A DNA stretch of 64,000 nucleotides from Ramlibacter sp. (GTDB lineage: Bacteria > Pseudomonadota > Gammaproteobacteria > Burkholderiales > Burkholderiaceae_C), in assembly GCA_030695945.1 (NCBI GenBank), contig JAUYOG010000022.1, forward strand, positions 265,489 through 329,488, in the 5' to 3' direction. The notes below the pieces were generated by a model. It was not told where the DNA came from. It ran no database searches and saw only the letters and a list, made by a program, of their open reading frames with translations. Shown here in pieces: positions 39,386-48,405 of the stretch (its first letter is position 1; every line of letters starts with the position of its first letter). The translations under genes were made by a program, and so were the position numbers.

Positions 39386-41620
39386 TTAACGTCGCGTCTT
39401 GCGGGTCTTGCTCTTGCTCGCAGCCTTCTTGACCGCAGCCTTGAGCGACTGGATCGGGGACTTCGCGTCGCCCGCCGTCTTCCTGGCGGCGCGCTTGGTC
39501 GATGACTTCGCGGGCACGCCGGAGGCCCCGCGGGCCGGGCCGCTCGAAACCCCCTTGTCCTTGAGCGCCCGCGCCAGCAGCTCCTCGCCTTCGCGCACCA
39601 GCCGGAAATCGATCTTGCGGCCGTCCAGGTCCACCCGGCTCACCTGCACCCGCACGCGCGTGCCGATGGCGTAGCGGATGCCGGTGCGTTCGCCGCGCAG
39701 CTCCTGCCGCGCCTCGTCGAACTTGAAGTATTCGCCGCCGAGCTCCGTGATGTGCACCAGGCCCTCGACGTACATCTGGTCGAGCGTGACGAAAATCCCG
39801 AAACCGGTGGCCGCGGTGACGACCCCGCCGTATTCCTCGCCCAGGTGTTCGCGCATGTACTTGCACTTGAGCCACGCCTCCACGTCGCGGCTGGCCTCGT
39901 CGGCGCGGCGCTCGTTGGCGCTGCAATGCAGGCCGGCGGCTTCCCATGCCTGCACTTCGCGACTGGGCGGCGGCGGCGGCTTCTTCAGCCTGTTTTGCGG
40001 CGTGTTGACGCGGCTGGCCAGGCGCCGCGCCAGCTTTTCGTGGGCCTCGCCGGGCGTGGGCAGCACGGGAAGTTCGTATTTCTCGCTGGCCAGGATCGCC
40101 TTGATCACCCGGTGCACCAGCAAGTCCGGGTAGCGCCGGATCGGGCTGGTGAAATGCGTGTAGGCGTCGTACGCCAGGCCGAAGTGGCCGCTGTTGATGG
40201 GCGTGTAGATCGCCTGCGACATGGACCGCAGCAGCATCGTGTGGATCTGCTGGGCGTCCGGCCGCTCCTTCGTGGCCTCGGCGATGCGCTGGAACTCGGC
40301 GGGCAACGGGTTCTCGGTGATCGTGAGCGGAACGCCGATCGCCTTGAGATAGTTGCGCAGCAGGTCCTTCTTCTCGGGCGTCGGGCCCTCGTGCACGCGA
40401 AACAGGCCCGGGTGCTTGCTTTGCTGGATGTAGTCCGCGCTGCAGACGTTCGCGGCGAGCATCGCTTCTTCGATCAGCCGGTGGGCTTCGTTGCGCACGC
40501 GCGGGACGATCCGCTCGATGCGGCCGTTCTCGTCGCAGATGATCTGGGTTTCGGTGGTTTCGAAATCCACGGCGCCGCGCGCGTTGCGCGCCTTGAGCAG
40601 GGCGCGGTACACGTCGTGCAGGTTGATCAGGTCGGCGACCCGGTCCTTGCGGCGCGTGGCCTCGGGCCCGCGCGTGTTCGCCAGGATCGCCGCCACCTCG
40701 GTGTACGTGAAGCGCGCATGGCTCCACATCACGGCCGGGAAGAACTGGTAGGCCTGGATCTCGCCAGTGGCCGTGATCAGCATGTCGCAGACCATGCACA
40801 GCCGCTCGACCTCGGGGTTGAGGGAGCACAGGCCGTTCGACAGCTTCTCCGGCAGCATGGGGATCACGCGGCGCGGGAAATAGACGCTGGTGGCGCGGTC
40901 ATACGCGTCCACATCGATCGCGCTGCCCGTCTCCACGTAGTTGCTGACGTCCGCGATCGCGACGAGCAGCCGCCAGCCCTTGCCGCGGCCGACCTTGGCC
41001 GGTTCGCAGTACACGGCATCGTCGAAGTCGCGCGCGTCCTCGCCGTCGATGGTGACGAGCGGGATGTCGGTCAGGTCGACGCGATGCCTCTTGTCCTGGG
41101 GCCGCACCTTGTCCGGCAACGAACGGGCGAGGCCGATGCAGGCATCCGAGAACTCGTGCGGCACGCCGTACTTGCGCACCGCGATCTCGATCTCCATGCC
41201 GGCGTCGTCGATCTCGCCGAGAACCTCCTTCACACGGCCCACGGGCTGGCCATAGAGGCTCGGCGGCTCCGTGAGTTCGACCACGACGACCTGCCCCGTC
41301 TTCGCGAGGCCCGTCGCGCCCTTGGGGATCAGGACGTCCTGGCCATAGCGCTTGTCCTCGGGAGCGACGAGCCAGACGCCGCTCTCGTGAAGCAGGCGGC
41401 CGATGATGGGTTGCGGGGGGCGGTCGACGATCTCGACCACGCGGCCCTCGGGCCGGCCCTTGCGGTCGTGGCGCACGATGCGGGCCTTCACGCGGTCCTT
41501 GTGCAGGACCGCGCGCATCTCGTTGGGAGGCAGGTAGATGTCGCCTTCGCCGTCGTCGCGCACCACGTAGCCGTGGCCGTCGCGATGGCCCTGGATCACT
41601 CCCTCGATTTCATCGAGCAA
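39386..41620 (-). CDS. rnr: Ribonuclease R
   Basis: A 744-residue 3'-5' exoribonuclease of the RNase II/R family that degrades structured RNA, including rRNA and mRNA decay intermediates. Cold-shock domains at the N-terminus (GVIQGHRDGHGYVVRDD) lead to the RNB catalytic domain with the acidic cluster TIDGEDARDFDDAVYC and TSPIRRYPDLLVHR, then an S1 domain and a Lys/Arg-rich tail. The N-terminal helix-turn-helix of E. coli RNase R is missing. The start is TTG (LLDEIEG); the frame stays open upstream without ATG or GTG, so the exact start is uncertain. Confidence 0.93.
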   Translation of the reverse strand: MLDEIEGVIQGHRDGHGYVVRDDGEGDIYLPPNEMRAVLHKDRVKARIVRHDRKGRPEGRVVEIVDRPPQPIIGRLLHESGVWLVAPEDKRYGQDVLIPKGATGLAKTGQVVVVELTEPPSLYGQPVGRVKEVLGEIDDAGMEIEIAVRKYGVPHEFSDACIGLARSLPDKVRPQDKRHRVDLTDIPLVTIDGEDARDFDDAVYCEPAKVGRGKGWRLLVAIADVSNYVETGSAIDVDAYDRATSVYFPRRVIPMLPEKLSNGLCSLNPEVERLCMVCDMLITATGEIQAYQFFPAVMWSHARFTYTEVAAILANTRGPEATRRKDRVADLINLHDVYRALLKARNARGAVDFETTETQIICDENGRIERIVPRVRNEAHRLIEEAMLAANVCSADYIQQSKHPGLFRVHEGPTPEKKDLLRNYLKAIGVPLTITENPLPAEFQRIAEATKERPDAQQIHTMLLRSMSQAIYTPINSGHFGLAYDAYTHFTSPIRRYPDLLVHRVIKAILASEKYELPVLPTPGEAHEKLARRLASRVNTPQNRLKKPPPPPSREVQAWEAAGLHCSANERRADEASRDVEAWLKCKYMREHLGEEYGGVVTAATGFGIFVTLDQMYVEGLVHITELGGEYFKFDEARQELRGERTGIRYAIGTRVRVQVSRVDLDGRKIDFRLVREGEELLARALKDKGVSSGPARGASGVPAKSSTKRAARKTAGDAKSPIQSLKAAVKKAASKSKTRKTRR

Positions 41621-41674
41621 CCCGGTGCTGATGTGTCCGATATTTTTGATATAGAATCCTTTTCTTTCCTGAAA

Positions 41675-41759
<85 letters not shown>

Positions 41760-41766
41760 TCATCAT

Positions 41767-41790
41767 AAAGCCGGCTTTGCCGGCTTTGTT
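41767..41790 (+). terminator. Hairpin after tRNA-Leu
   Basis: AAAGCCGGC, TTT and GCCGGCTTT form a 9-bp stem eight bases after the CCA end, followed by GTTGTG. Probably the first terminator of the tRNA. Confidence 0.65.
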
Positions 41791-41810
41791 GTGTGTGAAA
41801 CATTCGTTGA

Positions 41811-41837
41811 GCCGCCCCGCCCGGGCGGCTTTTTTCT
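41811..41837 (+). terminator. Strong intrinsic terminator after tRNA-Leu
   Basis: GCCGCCC, a 5-base loop, GGGCGGC and then TTTTTTCTT. A clear plus-strand terminator, 11 bases from the end of the convergent rimO gene. Confidence 0.88.
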
Positions 41838-41847
41838 TGGGGGCTCG

Positions 41848-43230
41848 TCACACCGGGATCGCGACGAGGTCGTGGCCCTGCGTGCCGACGATGCGCGCAC
41901 GGGTGAACTCCCCGACCGCCAGGCGCTTGCTCAGCTTTTCCGGGGGCAGCAACTGTACGGTGCCGTCGATCTCGGGCGCGTCGGCGTACGAGCGGCCGAC
42001 GCCACCCTTGCGTCCCAGGGCCGGCGCCGAATCCACCAGCACCTGCATCGTCGCGCCGATGCGTTCGCGCAGCTTGGCGGCGGAAACCTCCTCGGCAACG
42101 GCCATGAAGCGCGCGCGGCGCTCCTCGCGCACCTCCAGCGGCAGCATGCCCGGGATGTCGTTGGCCGCTGCGCCCTCGACGGGGCTGTACGCGAAACAGC
42201 CGGCGCGGTCGATGCTAGCCTCGCGCATGAATTGCAACAGGTGGCCGAACTCTTCCTCGGTCTCGCCGGGGAAACCGGCGATGAAGGTGCTGCGGATGAC
42301 GATCTCGGGGCAGGCCTCGCGCCAACGCTGGATGCGCTCCAGGTTCTTCTCCCCGCTGGCGGGCCGCTTCATGCGGCGCAGCACGTCGGGGTGGCTGTGC
42401 TGGAATGGCACGTCGAGGTAAGGCAGGACCTTCCCCGTGGCCATCAGCGGGATCACCTCGTCCACAGATGGGTACGGGTAGACGTAATGCAAGCGCACCC
42501 ACGCGCCATAGGGTTCGGCCATCTCGCCCAGGGCCTGCACGAGTTCCAGCATCCGCGTCTTGACGGGCCGGCCGTCGTAAAAACCGGTGCGGTACTTCAC
42601 GTCCACGCCGTAGGCCGAAGTGTCCTGGCTGATCACCAGCAACTCCTTGACGCCGCCCTCGAACAGAGCCTTCGCCTCCTTCAGCACATCGCCGATCGGC
42701 CGGCTCACGAGGTCACCGCGCATCGACGGGATGATGCAGAAGGTGCAGCGGTGGTTGCAGCCCTCGCTGATCTTCAGGTAGGCGTAATGCCGGGGCGTGA
42801 GCTTGATGCCGGCCGCCGGCACCAGGTCCACGAACGGGTCGTGCGGCCGGGGCAGGTTGGCGTGGACGGCGTCCATCACCTCCTGCGTCGCATGCGGGCC
42901 GGTGACGGCCAGCACCGACGGGTGCATCTGCTTGACCAGGTTGCCGCCGCCCTCGCCCGCCTTCGCGCCCAGGCAGCCCGTGACGATCACGCGTCCGTTC
43001 TCCGCGAGCGCCTCGCCGATGGTGTCCAGGCTTTCGCGCACCGCATCGTCGATGAAGCCGCAGGTGTTGACGATGACGAGGTCCGCGCCTTCGAAGGTCT
43101 TGGAGGTTTCGTAGCCCTCGGCGCTCAACTGCGTGAGGATGAGTTCGGAATCCGTCAGCGCCTTGGGGCAACCCAGGCTGACGAACCCGACCTTGGGGGT
43201 CTTGGTTTCGGGGGAGGCAACTTCGCTCAT
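41848..43230 (-). CDS. rimO: Ribosomal protein S12 methylthiotransferase RimO
   Basis: A 460-residue radical-SAM enzyme that adds a methylthio group to Asp89 of ribosomal protein S12. The N-terminal UPF0004 domain has [16 protein letters not shown] and NTCGFIDDA with its cluster cysteines; the radical-SAM motif is [13 protein letters not shown] (CX3CX2C); a C-terminal TRAM domain follows ([12 protein letters not shown] to [11 protein letters not shown]). The ATG chosen gives a family-like start; an earlier open stretch runs through repeat copy C. Confidence 0.96.
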   Translation of the reverse strand: MSEVASPETKTPKVGFVSLGCPKALTDSELILTQLSAEGYETSKTFEGADLVIVNTCGFIDDAVRESLDTIGEALAENGRVIVTGCLGAKAGEGGGNLVKQMHPSVLAVTGPHATQEVMDAVHANLPRPHDPFVDLVPAAGIKLTPRHYAYLKISEGCNHRCTFCIIPSMRGDLVSRPIGDVLKEAKALFEGGVKELLVISQDTSAYGVDVKYRTGFYDGRPVKTRMLELVQALGEMAEPYGAWVRLHYVYPYPSVDEVIPLMATGKVLPYLDVPFQHSHPDVLRRMKRPASGEKNLERIQRWREACPEIVIRSTFIAGFPGETEEEFGHLLQFMREASIDRAGCFAYSPVEGAAANDIPGMLPLEVREERRARFMAVAEEVSAAKLRERIGATMQVLVDSAPALGRKGGVGRSYADAPEIDGTVQLLPPEKLSKRLAVGEFTRARIVGTQGHDLVAIPV

Positions 43231-43329
43231 GGCCGTATTGTCCCAGACGGTGTCATTGCGGGCTCGTGCGCCTTCCATGGCCCCGCTTTCGGGGATGCTG
43301 GACCCGCGTGGGATCAGGGCGGCGGGGCA

Positions 43330-43402
43330 CTCTGCTCCGCGAATGTCCCCCGTCACGGGCTGCGCCCGCTACCTCCTCCTTGATTTCGCTGCGCAGAGCG
43401 CC
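43330..43402 (+). repeat. Dispersed intergenic repeat, type 3, copy C
   Basis: CTCTGCTCCGCGAATGTCCC, a GC hairpin (GGGCTGCGCCC), CCTCCTCCTTGATTTCGC, then GCGCAGAGCG. The ends CTCTGC and GCAGAG are inverted. It lies between phaR and rimO, about 5 kb from copies A and B. Confidence 0.8.
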
Positions 43403-43466
43403 CCCGCAAACTGCCAACGCAATGCACCAGTTGGGGCGATCGGACGCGGCGAGGGCGATAGACCAA

Positions 43467-44003
43467 CTACCGCTTGATGCCAAAGGCCCCAAGCATCTGC
43501 TCGGTCTGCTTGGCCATCTGCTCCTGCATCTTGTCGAAGATGGTCTTGGACTGCTCGACGTAATTGCCCATCATCCCCTGCATCATGGGGTTCTGCATGC
43601 TCATGAACTGGGCCCACATCTCGGGCGTCAGCGTCTTGGACTGCTCGGCCAGCTTGGCCTGGATGTCGGTGAAGGCCTGGACGTTCTTCTCGAGGTAGGT
43701 GCCCATGAAGCCCTGCGCCGCATGGCCGTAGAAGCGGATCAGGTTGGCCAGCGCGGCCTCGCTGAACATCGGGGCTCCGCCCGCTTCCTCCTCCAGGATG
43801 ATCTGCAACAGGATGCTGCGGGTGAGATCCTCGTTGGTCTTCGCGTCGCGCACGACGAAAGACTCGCTGTCCATCACCAGTTGCTTCACTTCGGCGAGCG
43901 TGATGTAGGTGGAGGTGTCGGTGTCGTAGAGCCGGCGGTTGGGGTATTTCTTGATCACCCGCTGCGCGGGCTTGCCGCCGGCGGCGGCTTTCTTGCTTTG
44001 CAC
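43467..44003 (-). CDS. phaR: Polyhydroxyalkanoate synthesis repressor PhaR
   Basis: A 178-residue regulator of polyhydroxybutyrate granule genes; it binds DNA and PHB and represses phasin and its own gene until polymer forms. The N-terminal DNA-binding domain is RVIKKYPNRRLYDTDTSTYI, followed by the PHB-accumulation domain (RDAKTNEDLTRSILLQII, EAALANLIRFYGHAAQGFMG) and a Met/Gln-rich helical tail. The start is GTG, with AGGAG eight bases upstream; 58 open codons before it overlap the tRNA-Val gene. bdhA, a PHB-degradation gene, lies 3.5 kb away. Confidence 0.94.
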   Translation of the reverse strand: MQSKKAAAGGKPAQRVIKKYPNRRLYDTDTSTYITLAEVKQLVMDSESFVVRDAKTNEDLTRSILLQIILEEEAGGAPMFSEAALANLIRFYGHAAQGFMGTYLEKNVQAFTDIQAKLAEQSKTLTPEMWAQFMSMQNPMMQGMMGNYVEQSKTIFDKMQEQMAKQTEQMLGAFGIKR

Positions 44004-44133
44004 TGGGTGACTCCTGGATGGGCGCGTGGACCGGCGCTCTCGATGTATTGCACTGCAACACATTCTAGGGGAGCCATGGCAAGCGAAAACCCCGAGGTTT
44101 ACCCCTAGGGTGGCTTGCATCTGTGCGGAAATT

Positions 44134-44210
44134 GGTAGGCGCGATTGGACTCGAACCAACGACCCCCACCATGTCAAGGTGGTGCTCTAACCAGCTGAGC
44201 TACGCGCCTG
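44134..44210 (-). tRNA. tRNA-Val (anticodon GAC)
   Basis: A 77-base tRNA on the minus strand. Acceptor arms AGGCGCG and CGCGCCT pair, the D arm is AGCTCAGCTGGTTAGAGCA-like, the anticodon stem CCACC/GGTGG closes loop TTGACAT with anticodon GAC, the T arm is GGTTCGAGTCC, and CCA is encoded. It stands between relA and phaR and has no tRNA neighbours. Confidence 0.97.
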
Positions 44211-44257
44211 AAATCGTATTCGAGCCTTCGATTATATCAGCGTCTCGGCGAACTCCG

Positions 44258-46459
44258 TCAGCGGCGCTTCGCCCACCTCACCCCGCGGACCTCCGCGACC
44301 AGCCCCAGCACCTTGTTCAGGCGGCCGGAATCGGCCACTTCCACGGTGAACGTCATCCACGCGGTGCCCTTCACGGATTGCGTTTGCACGCCGATGACGT
44401 TCATCTTCTCCTTGGCGAAGACTTCCGAAATGTCGCGCAACAGGCCCTGACGGTCCGCCGCCTCCACGGCGACGTCCACCGGGTACACCGCTGCGCCGTC
44501 CGCCTTGGGCGCGCCCCACTCGACGTCGATCACGCGCTCGCCATTGCGCGCCGCCAGCTCGCGGAAATTGCTGCAATCGCGCCGGTGCACGCTCACGCCC
44601 TTGCCCCGCGTCACGAACCCGGCGATGGCATCCGGCGGCGCGGGCTTGCAGCACTTGGCCAGCTGAGTCATCAGCGAGTCGATCCCCACCACGAGCACGC
44701 CGCCCTTGGGCGTGCGCTCGGCATGGCGCGGTTTCTTCAGCAGGAATTCGTCCGGCGCGATCGGCGCCTCCGGCGGGCGCAGCACCGTTTCGATGTGGCG
44801 CAGCGAATATTCGTCCTTGCCCACCACCGCGAACAGGTCGTCGGCCGACTTGAAGCCCAGCTGCGACGCCAGGTCTTCCAGCTTGATTGCCGTCTTGCCT
44901 TCGCGCTGCAGCAGCTTTTCGACCAGTTCGCGGCCACGCGCGACCGTCTCGTGCTTGACCTGCTCGTTGAACCACGCGCGCACCTTGGCCCTGGCGCGAT
45001 GGCTGGCCAGGAAGCCCAGGTCGGTGTTGAGCCAGTCGCGCGAGGGCCCGCCCTCCTTGGTGGCGGTGATCTCCACCGTCTGGCCGTTCTGCAGGGGCGT
45101 ATTGAGTGGCACCATCGCGCCGTCCACCTTGGCGCCCCGACACCGGTGGCCGAGGTTCGTGTGCAAGGTATAGGCGAAATCCACCGGCGTCGCGCCCTGC
45201 GGCAATTCGACGATGGCGGCATCCGGGGTCAGCACGTAGATGCGGTCCTCGAACAGGCCCCGGCCCGAGCCGGCAAGGTCGCGTTCCCAAGCCAGCAGCT
45301 GCCGCAGCACCGCGATCTTCGCGTCGTATTCGCCGCTCGCGGTCACGCCCGAATAGCCCTTGGTGCCGGCCTCCTTGTAGGCCCAGTGCGCCGCCACGCC
45401 GTGCTCCGCATGGTCGTGCATCTTCTGGGTGCGGATCTGGATCTCGATGGGCCGGCCGGCCTGGTCGCGCACTATCGTGTGCAGCGACTGGTAGCCGTTG
45501 GGCTTGGGCCTGGCGATGTAGTCGTCGAACTCCTCGACGATGGGCGCGAACTTCTCATGCACCCACGACAGCGCCGCATAGCAGTCGTTGACCTCGGGCA
45601 CGATGACGCGCAGCGCGCGGATGTCGAACACCTGGTCGAAGTCCAGCGACTTGCCGCGCATCTTCTTGACGATGCTGAAGATGTGCTTGGGCCGCCCATG
45701 CACGCTCGCGCGGATGCCCTGTGCCCGGAGTTCCCCTTCGAGCCGCGAACGCAGCTGCTCGACGTATTCCTCCCGCTCGGCGCGCTTCTGGTCCAGCAGG
45801 CCGGCCACCCGCTTGTACGTTTCCGGCTCCAGGAAGCGGAAGGCCAGGTCCTCCATCTCCCACTTCAGCTGCCAGATGCCCAGGCGGTTGGCCAGCGGCG
45901 CGAAGACGTTCAGCGCCTCGCGCGCCACGCTGGGCGGTGCCGCTGTCTTGCAGGCGGCATGCCAGCGCAGCGTCTGCAGCCGGGACGCCAGGCGCAGCAT
46001 CACCACGCGCAGGTCGCGCGAGAACGCCAGCAGCATCTTGCGCACGTTCTCGGTCTGCAGCTTGGGGTCGTCCACCAGCTGCCCGGCATCCTCGGCTTCG
46101 CGGGTCTGCTGCTGGATCTTCACCAGCTTGGTGGTTTCCATCGCCAGCGCGGCGTAGTTCTCGCCGAAGGCCTTGGCGATCACTTCCTGCGGCTTGTTCA
46201 GGTGGTTGCAGGCATACACCAGGTAGCTGGCCGCCTGCATCGCCTCGGAGCCGCCCATGGATTTCAGGATGGACGCCACGGCGTCCGCGTGCGCCAGCGT
46301 GTTCTCGCCCGTGTCCAGCGTCTCGCCCGCGATGAAGGGCTCGGCAAAGGCTCGCGCGCGGGCCAGCGCATTCGCCTGGTGCGGCATCGCCTGCTCGGTG
46401 GCGGCGATCAGTTCGGGGACCGGGGCGGAATCAGCTTGTTCCGCTGTCAGGCTTTTCAT
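44258..46459 (-). CDS. relA: GTP pyrophosphokinase RelA
   Basis: A 733-residue long RelA/SpoT protein making the alarmone (p)ppGpp when uncharged tRNA stalls ribosomes. The N-terminal HD hydrolase domain is degenerate: the HDxxED motif is replaced around YACNHLNKP (residues 82-90). The synthetase domain has FDIRALRVIVPEV and EFDDYIARPKPNGYQSLHT; the ExDD form (Glu310 to Asp313) marks the RelA rather than SpoT type. TGS (VELPQGATPVDFAYTLHT), zinc-finger-like KCCKPAPPD and ACT domains follow. A separate SpoT is therefore expected elsewhere. Its start overlaps the end of the upstream hydrolase gene by 29 bases. Confidence 0.95.
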   Translation of the reverse strand: MKSLTAEQADSAPVPELIAATEQAMPHQANALARARAFAEPFIAGETLDTGENTLAHADAVASILKSMGGSEAMQAASYLVYACNHLNKPQEVIAKAFGENYAALAMETTKLVKIQQQTREAEDAGQLVDDPKLQTENVRKMLLAFSRDLRVVMLRLASRLQTLRWHAACKTAAPPSVAREALNVFAPLANRLGIWQLKWEMEDLAFRFLEPETYKRVAGLLDQKRAEREEYVEQLRSRLEGELRAQGIRASVHGRPKHIFSIVKKMRGKSLDFDQVFDIRALRVIVPEVNDCYAALSWVHEKFAPIVEEFDDYIARPKPNGYQSLHTIVRDQAGRPIEIQIRTQKMHDHAEHGVAAHWAYKEAGTKGYSGVTASGEYDAKIAVLRQLLAWERDLAGSGRGLFEDRIYVLTPDAAIVELPQGATPVDFAYTLHTNLGHRCRGAKVDGAMVPLNTPLQNGQTVEITATKEGGPSRDWLNTDLGFLASHRARAKVRAWFNEQVKHETVARGRELVEKLLQREGKTAIKLEDLASQLGFKSADDLFAVVGKDEYSLRHIETVLRPPEAPIAPDEFLLKKPRHAERTPKGGVLVVGIDSLMTQLAKCCKPAPPDAIAGFVTRGKGVSVHRRDCSNFRELAARNGERVIDVEWGAPKADGAAVYPVDVAVEAADRQGLLRDISEVFAKEKMNVIGVQTQSVKGTAWMTFTVEVADSGRLNKVLGLVAEVRGVRWAKRR

Positions 46460-47456
46460 GGGAGCGATCGGGTCTCAGCAGGAACGAAGCCACAGCCTCG
46501 ACCTGGTTGTCGGTGACGAAGGTGGGGGCATGCCCCACGCCTTCAAATTCGACCAGGCGGGCGTGAGGGCCGCGCTGGGTCATGGCTTGCGCCGTTTCGG
46601 GCGAAAGCAGGTCGGACTTCGCGCCGCGCGTGAGCAAGGTCTCGGCGCGGATGTTGTCGTACAGCTGCCAGAGCGCCGCCTGGCCTTGCGCGGCGGACTC
46701 CTCCGTGACGGTGCGAAACGGCACCGCGATCGCGGGGTCGTAGTGCAGCGTGAAGCCGCCGTCCGGCAAGGCCTTGACCATCGGGATCGACAGCGCCAGC
46801 CACTGTTCGGGCGTATGCGGTCCGAAGCTGGCCGAAATCGCCCACATCGCGTCGGCGGCCTGCTGCACGCTTTCGAAACGCCCGGTGTTGCCCAGGTAGG
46901 TGCCGATGCGCTGCAGCGCCTGCCACTGGATCGCGGGGCCGACGTCGTTGAGCACGAGCCGGCGCACCGGCACCGGAAGAAATGGAGCCCCCACGCTGAC
47001 GGCTGGTGCCGCTGCGCTGCCCCCCGCGGGGGCGTTCGCGCCTTGGGGCGGCCCAGCGGCGCTCAGCAATTTCGGCGTGCCGCACACCGCCATCCCGATG
47101 AGCCCGCCCATGCTGGTGCCCACCCAGTCCAGCGTGGAGACCGGCGCCTGCGCGTGCAGCAGCGCCAGCATTTGCAGCATGTCGGCCGCATAGCCCGGAA
47201 CCTGGTAGCCCATCGGATCCGCGAGCCAGTCACTGCGCCCGCGCCCAGCCACGTCGGGACACACGACGCGCAGCGGCTGCGCCGCACGGCCGAGCAGGCC
47301 CCGGGCCAGCGCGTCGAAATCGCGGCCCTGGCGCGACAGGCCGTGCACGCAGACGACCACATGCCCCGCCTGCGCGTCGCCCCATTGCCAGTACGCCATG
47401 CGATGCCCGCCCGCGGCGTCGGCGCACGGTACGTAGTTCAGCGTAGGTTCTGGCAT
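46431..47456 (-). CDS. Alpha/beta hydrolase with repeat-derived insertion
   Basis: A 341-residue alpha/beta hydrolase. The oxyanion region is VVVCVHGLSRQGRD, followed by GRGRSDWL and the nucleophile elbow WVGTSMGGLIGMA (Ser115); catalytic Asp and His candidates are in the C-terminal half (GAKSDLLS and GVGHAPTF). Between the elbow and the next strand (VRRLVLNDVGPAI), residues 131-160 are Ala/Gly/Pro-rich and encoded by a GC-rich repeat that is intergenic elsewhere in the window. The fold core seems intact, so the protein may still work. Substrate unknown. Probably co-transcribed with relA, which it overlaps. Confidence 0.88.
   Translation of the reverse strand: MPEPTLNYVPCADAAGGHRMAYWQWGDAQAGHVVVCVHGLSRQGRDFDALARGLLGRAAQPLRVVCPDVAGRGRSDWLADPMGYQVPGYAADMLQMLALLHAQAPVSTLDWVGTSMGGLIGMAVCGTPKLLSAAGPPQGANAPAGGSAAAPAVSVGAPFLPVPVRRLVLNDVGPAIQWQALQRIGTYLGNTGRFESVQQAADAMWAISASFGPHTPEQWLALSIPMVKALPDGGFTLHYDPAIAVPFRTVTEESAAQGQAALWQLYDNIRAETLLTRGAKSDLLSPETAQAMTQRGPHARLVEFEGVGHAPTFVTDNQVEAVASFLLRPDRSHEKPDSGTS
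46985..47064. repeat. Type 1 palindromic repeat inside the alpha/beta hydrolase gene
   Basis: An 80-base copy of the element next to carB. Read on the minus strand both begin GAGCGCCGC and end GCGTGGGGGCTC, with the same CCCCC-x-GGGGGG hairpin. It keeps the reading frame open. Confidence 0.78.
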
Positions 47457-47465
47457 GGCGTGGAA

Positions 47466-47487
47466 AAACCCGGATACTTTCGGGTTT
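47466..47487 (-). promoter_or_regulatory. Terminator-like hairpin before the alpha/beta hydrolase start
   Basis: AAACCCG, 8 bases, CGGGTTT, followed on the minus strand by TTCC and, nine bases later, the hydrolase ATG. It also lies in the bdhA leader region on the other strand. Could be an attenuator or a divider between the divergent genes. Confidence 0.45.
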
Positions 47488-47532
47488 GTTCGTTGGTTCT
47501 GACTGCATCCTAAATCAATCCGGAGACCCCCC

Positions 47533-48303
47533 ATGCTCAAAGGCAAGACCGCCCTCGTCACAGGTTCCACCAGCGGCATCGGCCTGGGGATTGCCAAGGC
47601 ACTCGCGCGCCAGGGCGCGAACATCGTGCTCAACGGCTTCGGCGATGTCGAGGGGCCGAAGGCGGAAGTCCAGGCGCTCGGCGCCAGGGTGGCGTACCAC
47701 GGCGCCGACATGAGCAAGCCCGGCGAGATCGAGGCGATGATGAAGTTCGCGGCGGCGCAGTTCGGCCGGGTGGACATCCTGGTGAACAACGCCGGCATCC
47801 AGCACGTCGCGCCGGTCGAGGATTTTCCGCCGGAGAAGTGGGACGCGATCATCGCGATCAACCTCTCCAGCGCTTTCCATGCATCGCGCCTGGCGCTGCC
47901 GGCGATGAAGGCCGCGAACTGGGGCCGCATCATCAACGTGGCTTCCGTGCACGGCCTCGTGGCCTCGGTGCAGAAGTCCGCCTACGTCGCCGCCAAGCAC
48001 GGCCTGGTCGGTTTGACGAAGGTGACCGCGCTGGAGAACGCCACGACCGGCGTGACCTGCAACGCGATCTGCCCCGGCTGGGTGCTGACGCCGCTGGTGC
48101 AAAAGCAGGTGGACGCCAAGGCCGCCGCGAACAACTGGTCCAACGATGAGGCGACAAAGCAGTTGCTCGGCGAGAAGGAGCCGTCGCTGCAGTTCACCAC
48201 GCCCGAGGAACTGGGCGAACTGGCCGTCTTCTTCTGCTCGCCCGCGGCGAACAACGTGCGTGGCGTGGCGTGGAACATGGATGGTGGGTGGGCTGCGCAA
48301 TAG
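47533..48303 (+). CDS. bdhA: 3-hydroxybutyrate dehydrogenase
   Basis: A 256-residue SDR enzyme oxidising D-3-hydroxybutyrate to acetoacetate with NAD, part of PHB mobilisation. It has TGSTSGIGLGIAKALA at the N-terminus, NNAGIQHVAPVEDFP, the catalytic Ser in NVASVHGLVAS and YVAAKHG, and the C-terminal family signature NAICPGWVLTPLVQKQ and GVAWNMDGGWAAQ. GGAG lies eight bases before the ATG. It is divergent from the alpha/beta hydrolase; phaR in the same neighbourhood supports a PHB-storing organism. Confidence 0.94.
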   Translation: MLKGKTALVTGSTSGIGLGIAKALARQGANIVLNGFGDVEGPKAEVQALGARVAYHGADMSKPGEIEAMMKFAAAQFGRVDILVNNAGIQHVAPVEDFPPEKWDAIIAINLSSAFHASRLALPAMKAANWGRIINVASVHGLVASVQKSAYVAAKHGLVGLTKVTALENATTGVTCNAICPGWVLTPLVQKQVDAKAAANNWSNDEATKQLLGEKEPSLQFTTPEELGELAVFFCSPAANNVRGVAWNMDGGWAAQ

Positions 48304-48355
48304 CGAAGAAGGGCGAGGGGCCCCGCTTGCGGGGATCGACCCGCTATTGCGCAGC
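48292..48355. terminator. Nested inverted repeats over the bdhA stop
   Basis: GCTGCGCAATAGCG (including the bdhA TAG) is repeated in exact inverse as CGCTATTGCGCAGC 36 bases later, enclosing a small hairpin CCCCGCTTGCGGGG. A third palindrome (CTGCTGCGC-x-GCGCAGCAG, 48362-48384) follows. No U-tract, so it may act as a structural or two-way terminator between convergent genes. Confidence 0.5.
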
Positions 48356-48405
48356 TCGTAACTGCTGCGCTCGATGCGCAGCAGGCGCGGCCGCGTACCA
48401 ACCAG

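Noticed and set aside
43249..43300. Second REP-like unit beside rimO
   Set aside because: Only the first half (TGTCATTGCGGGCT) matches; the second hairpin is missing, so it is at most a relic.
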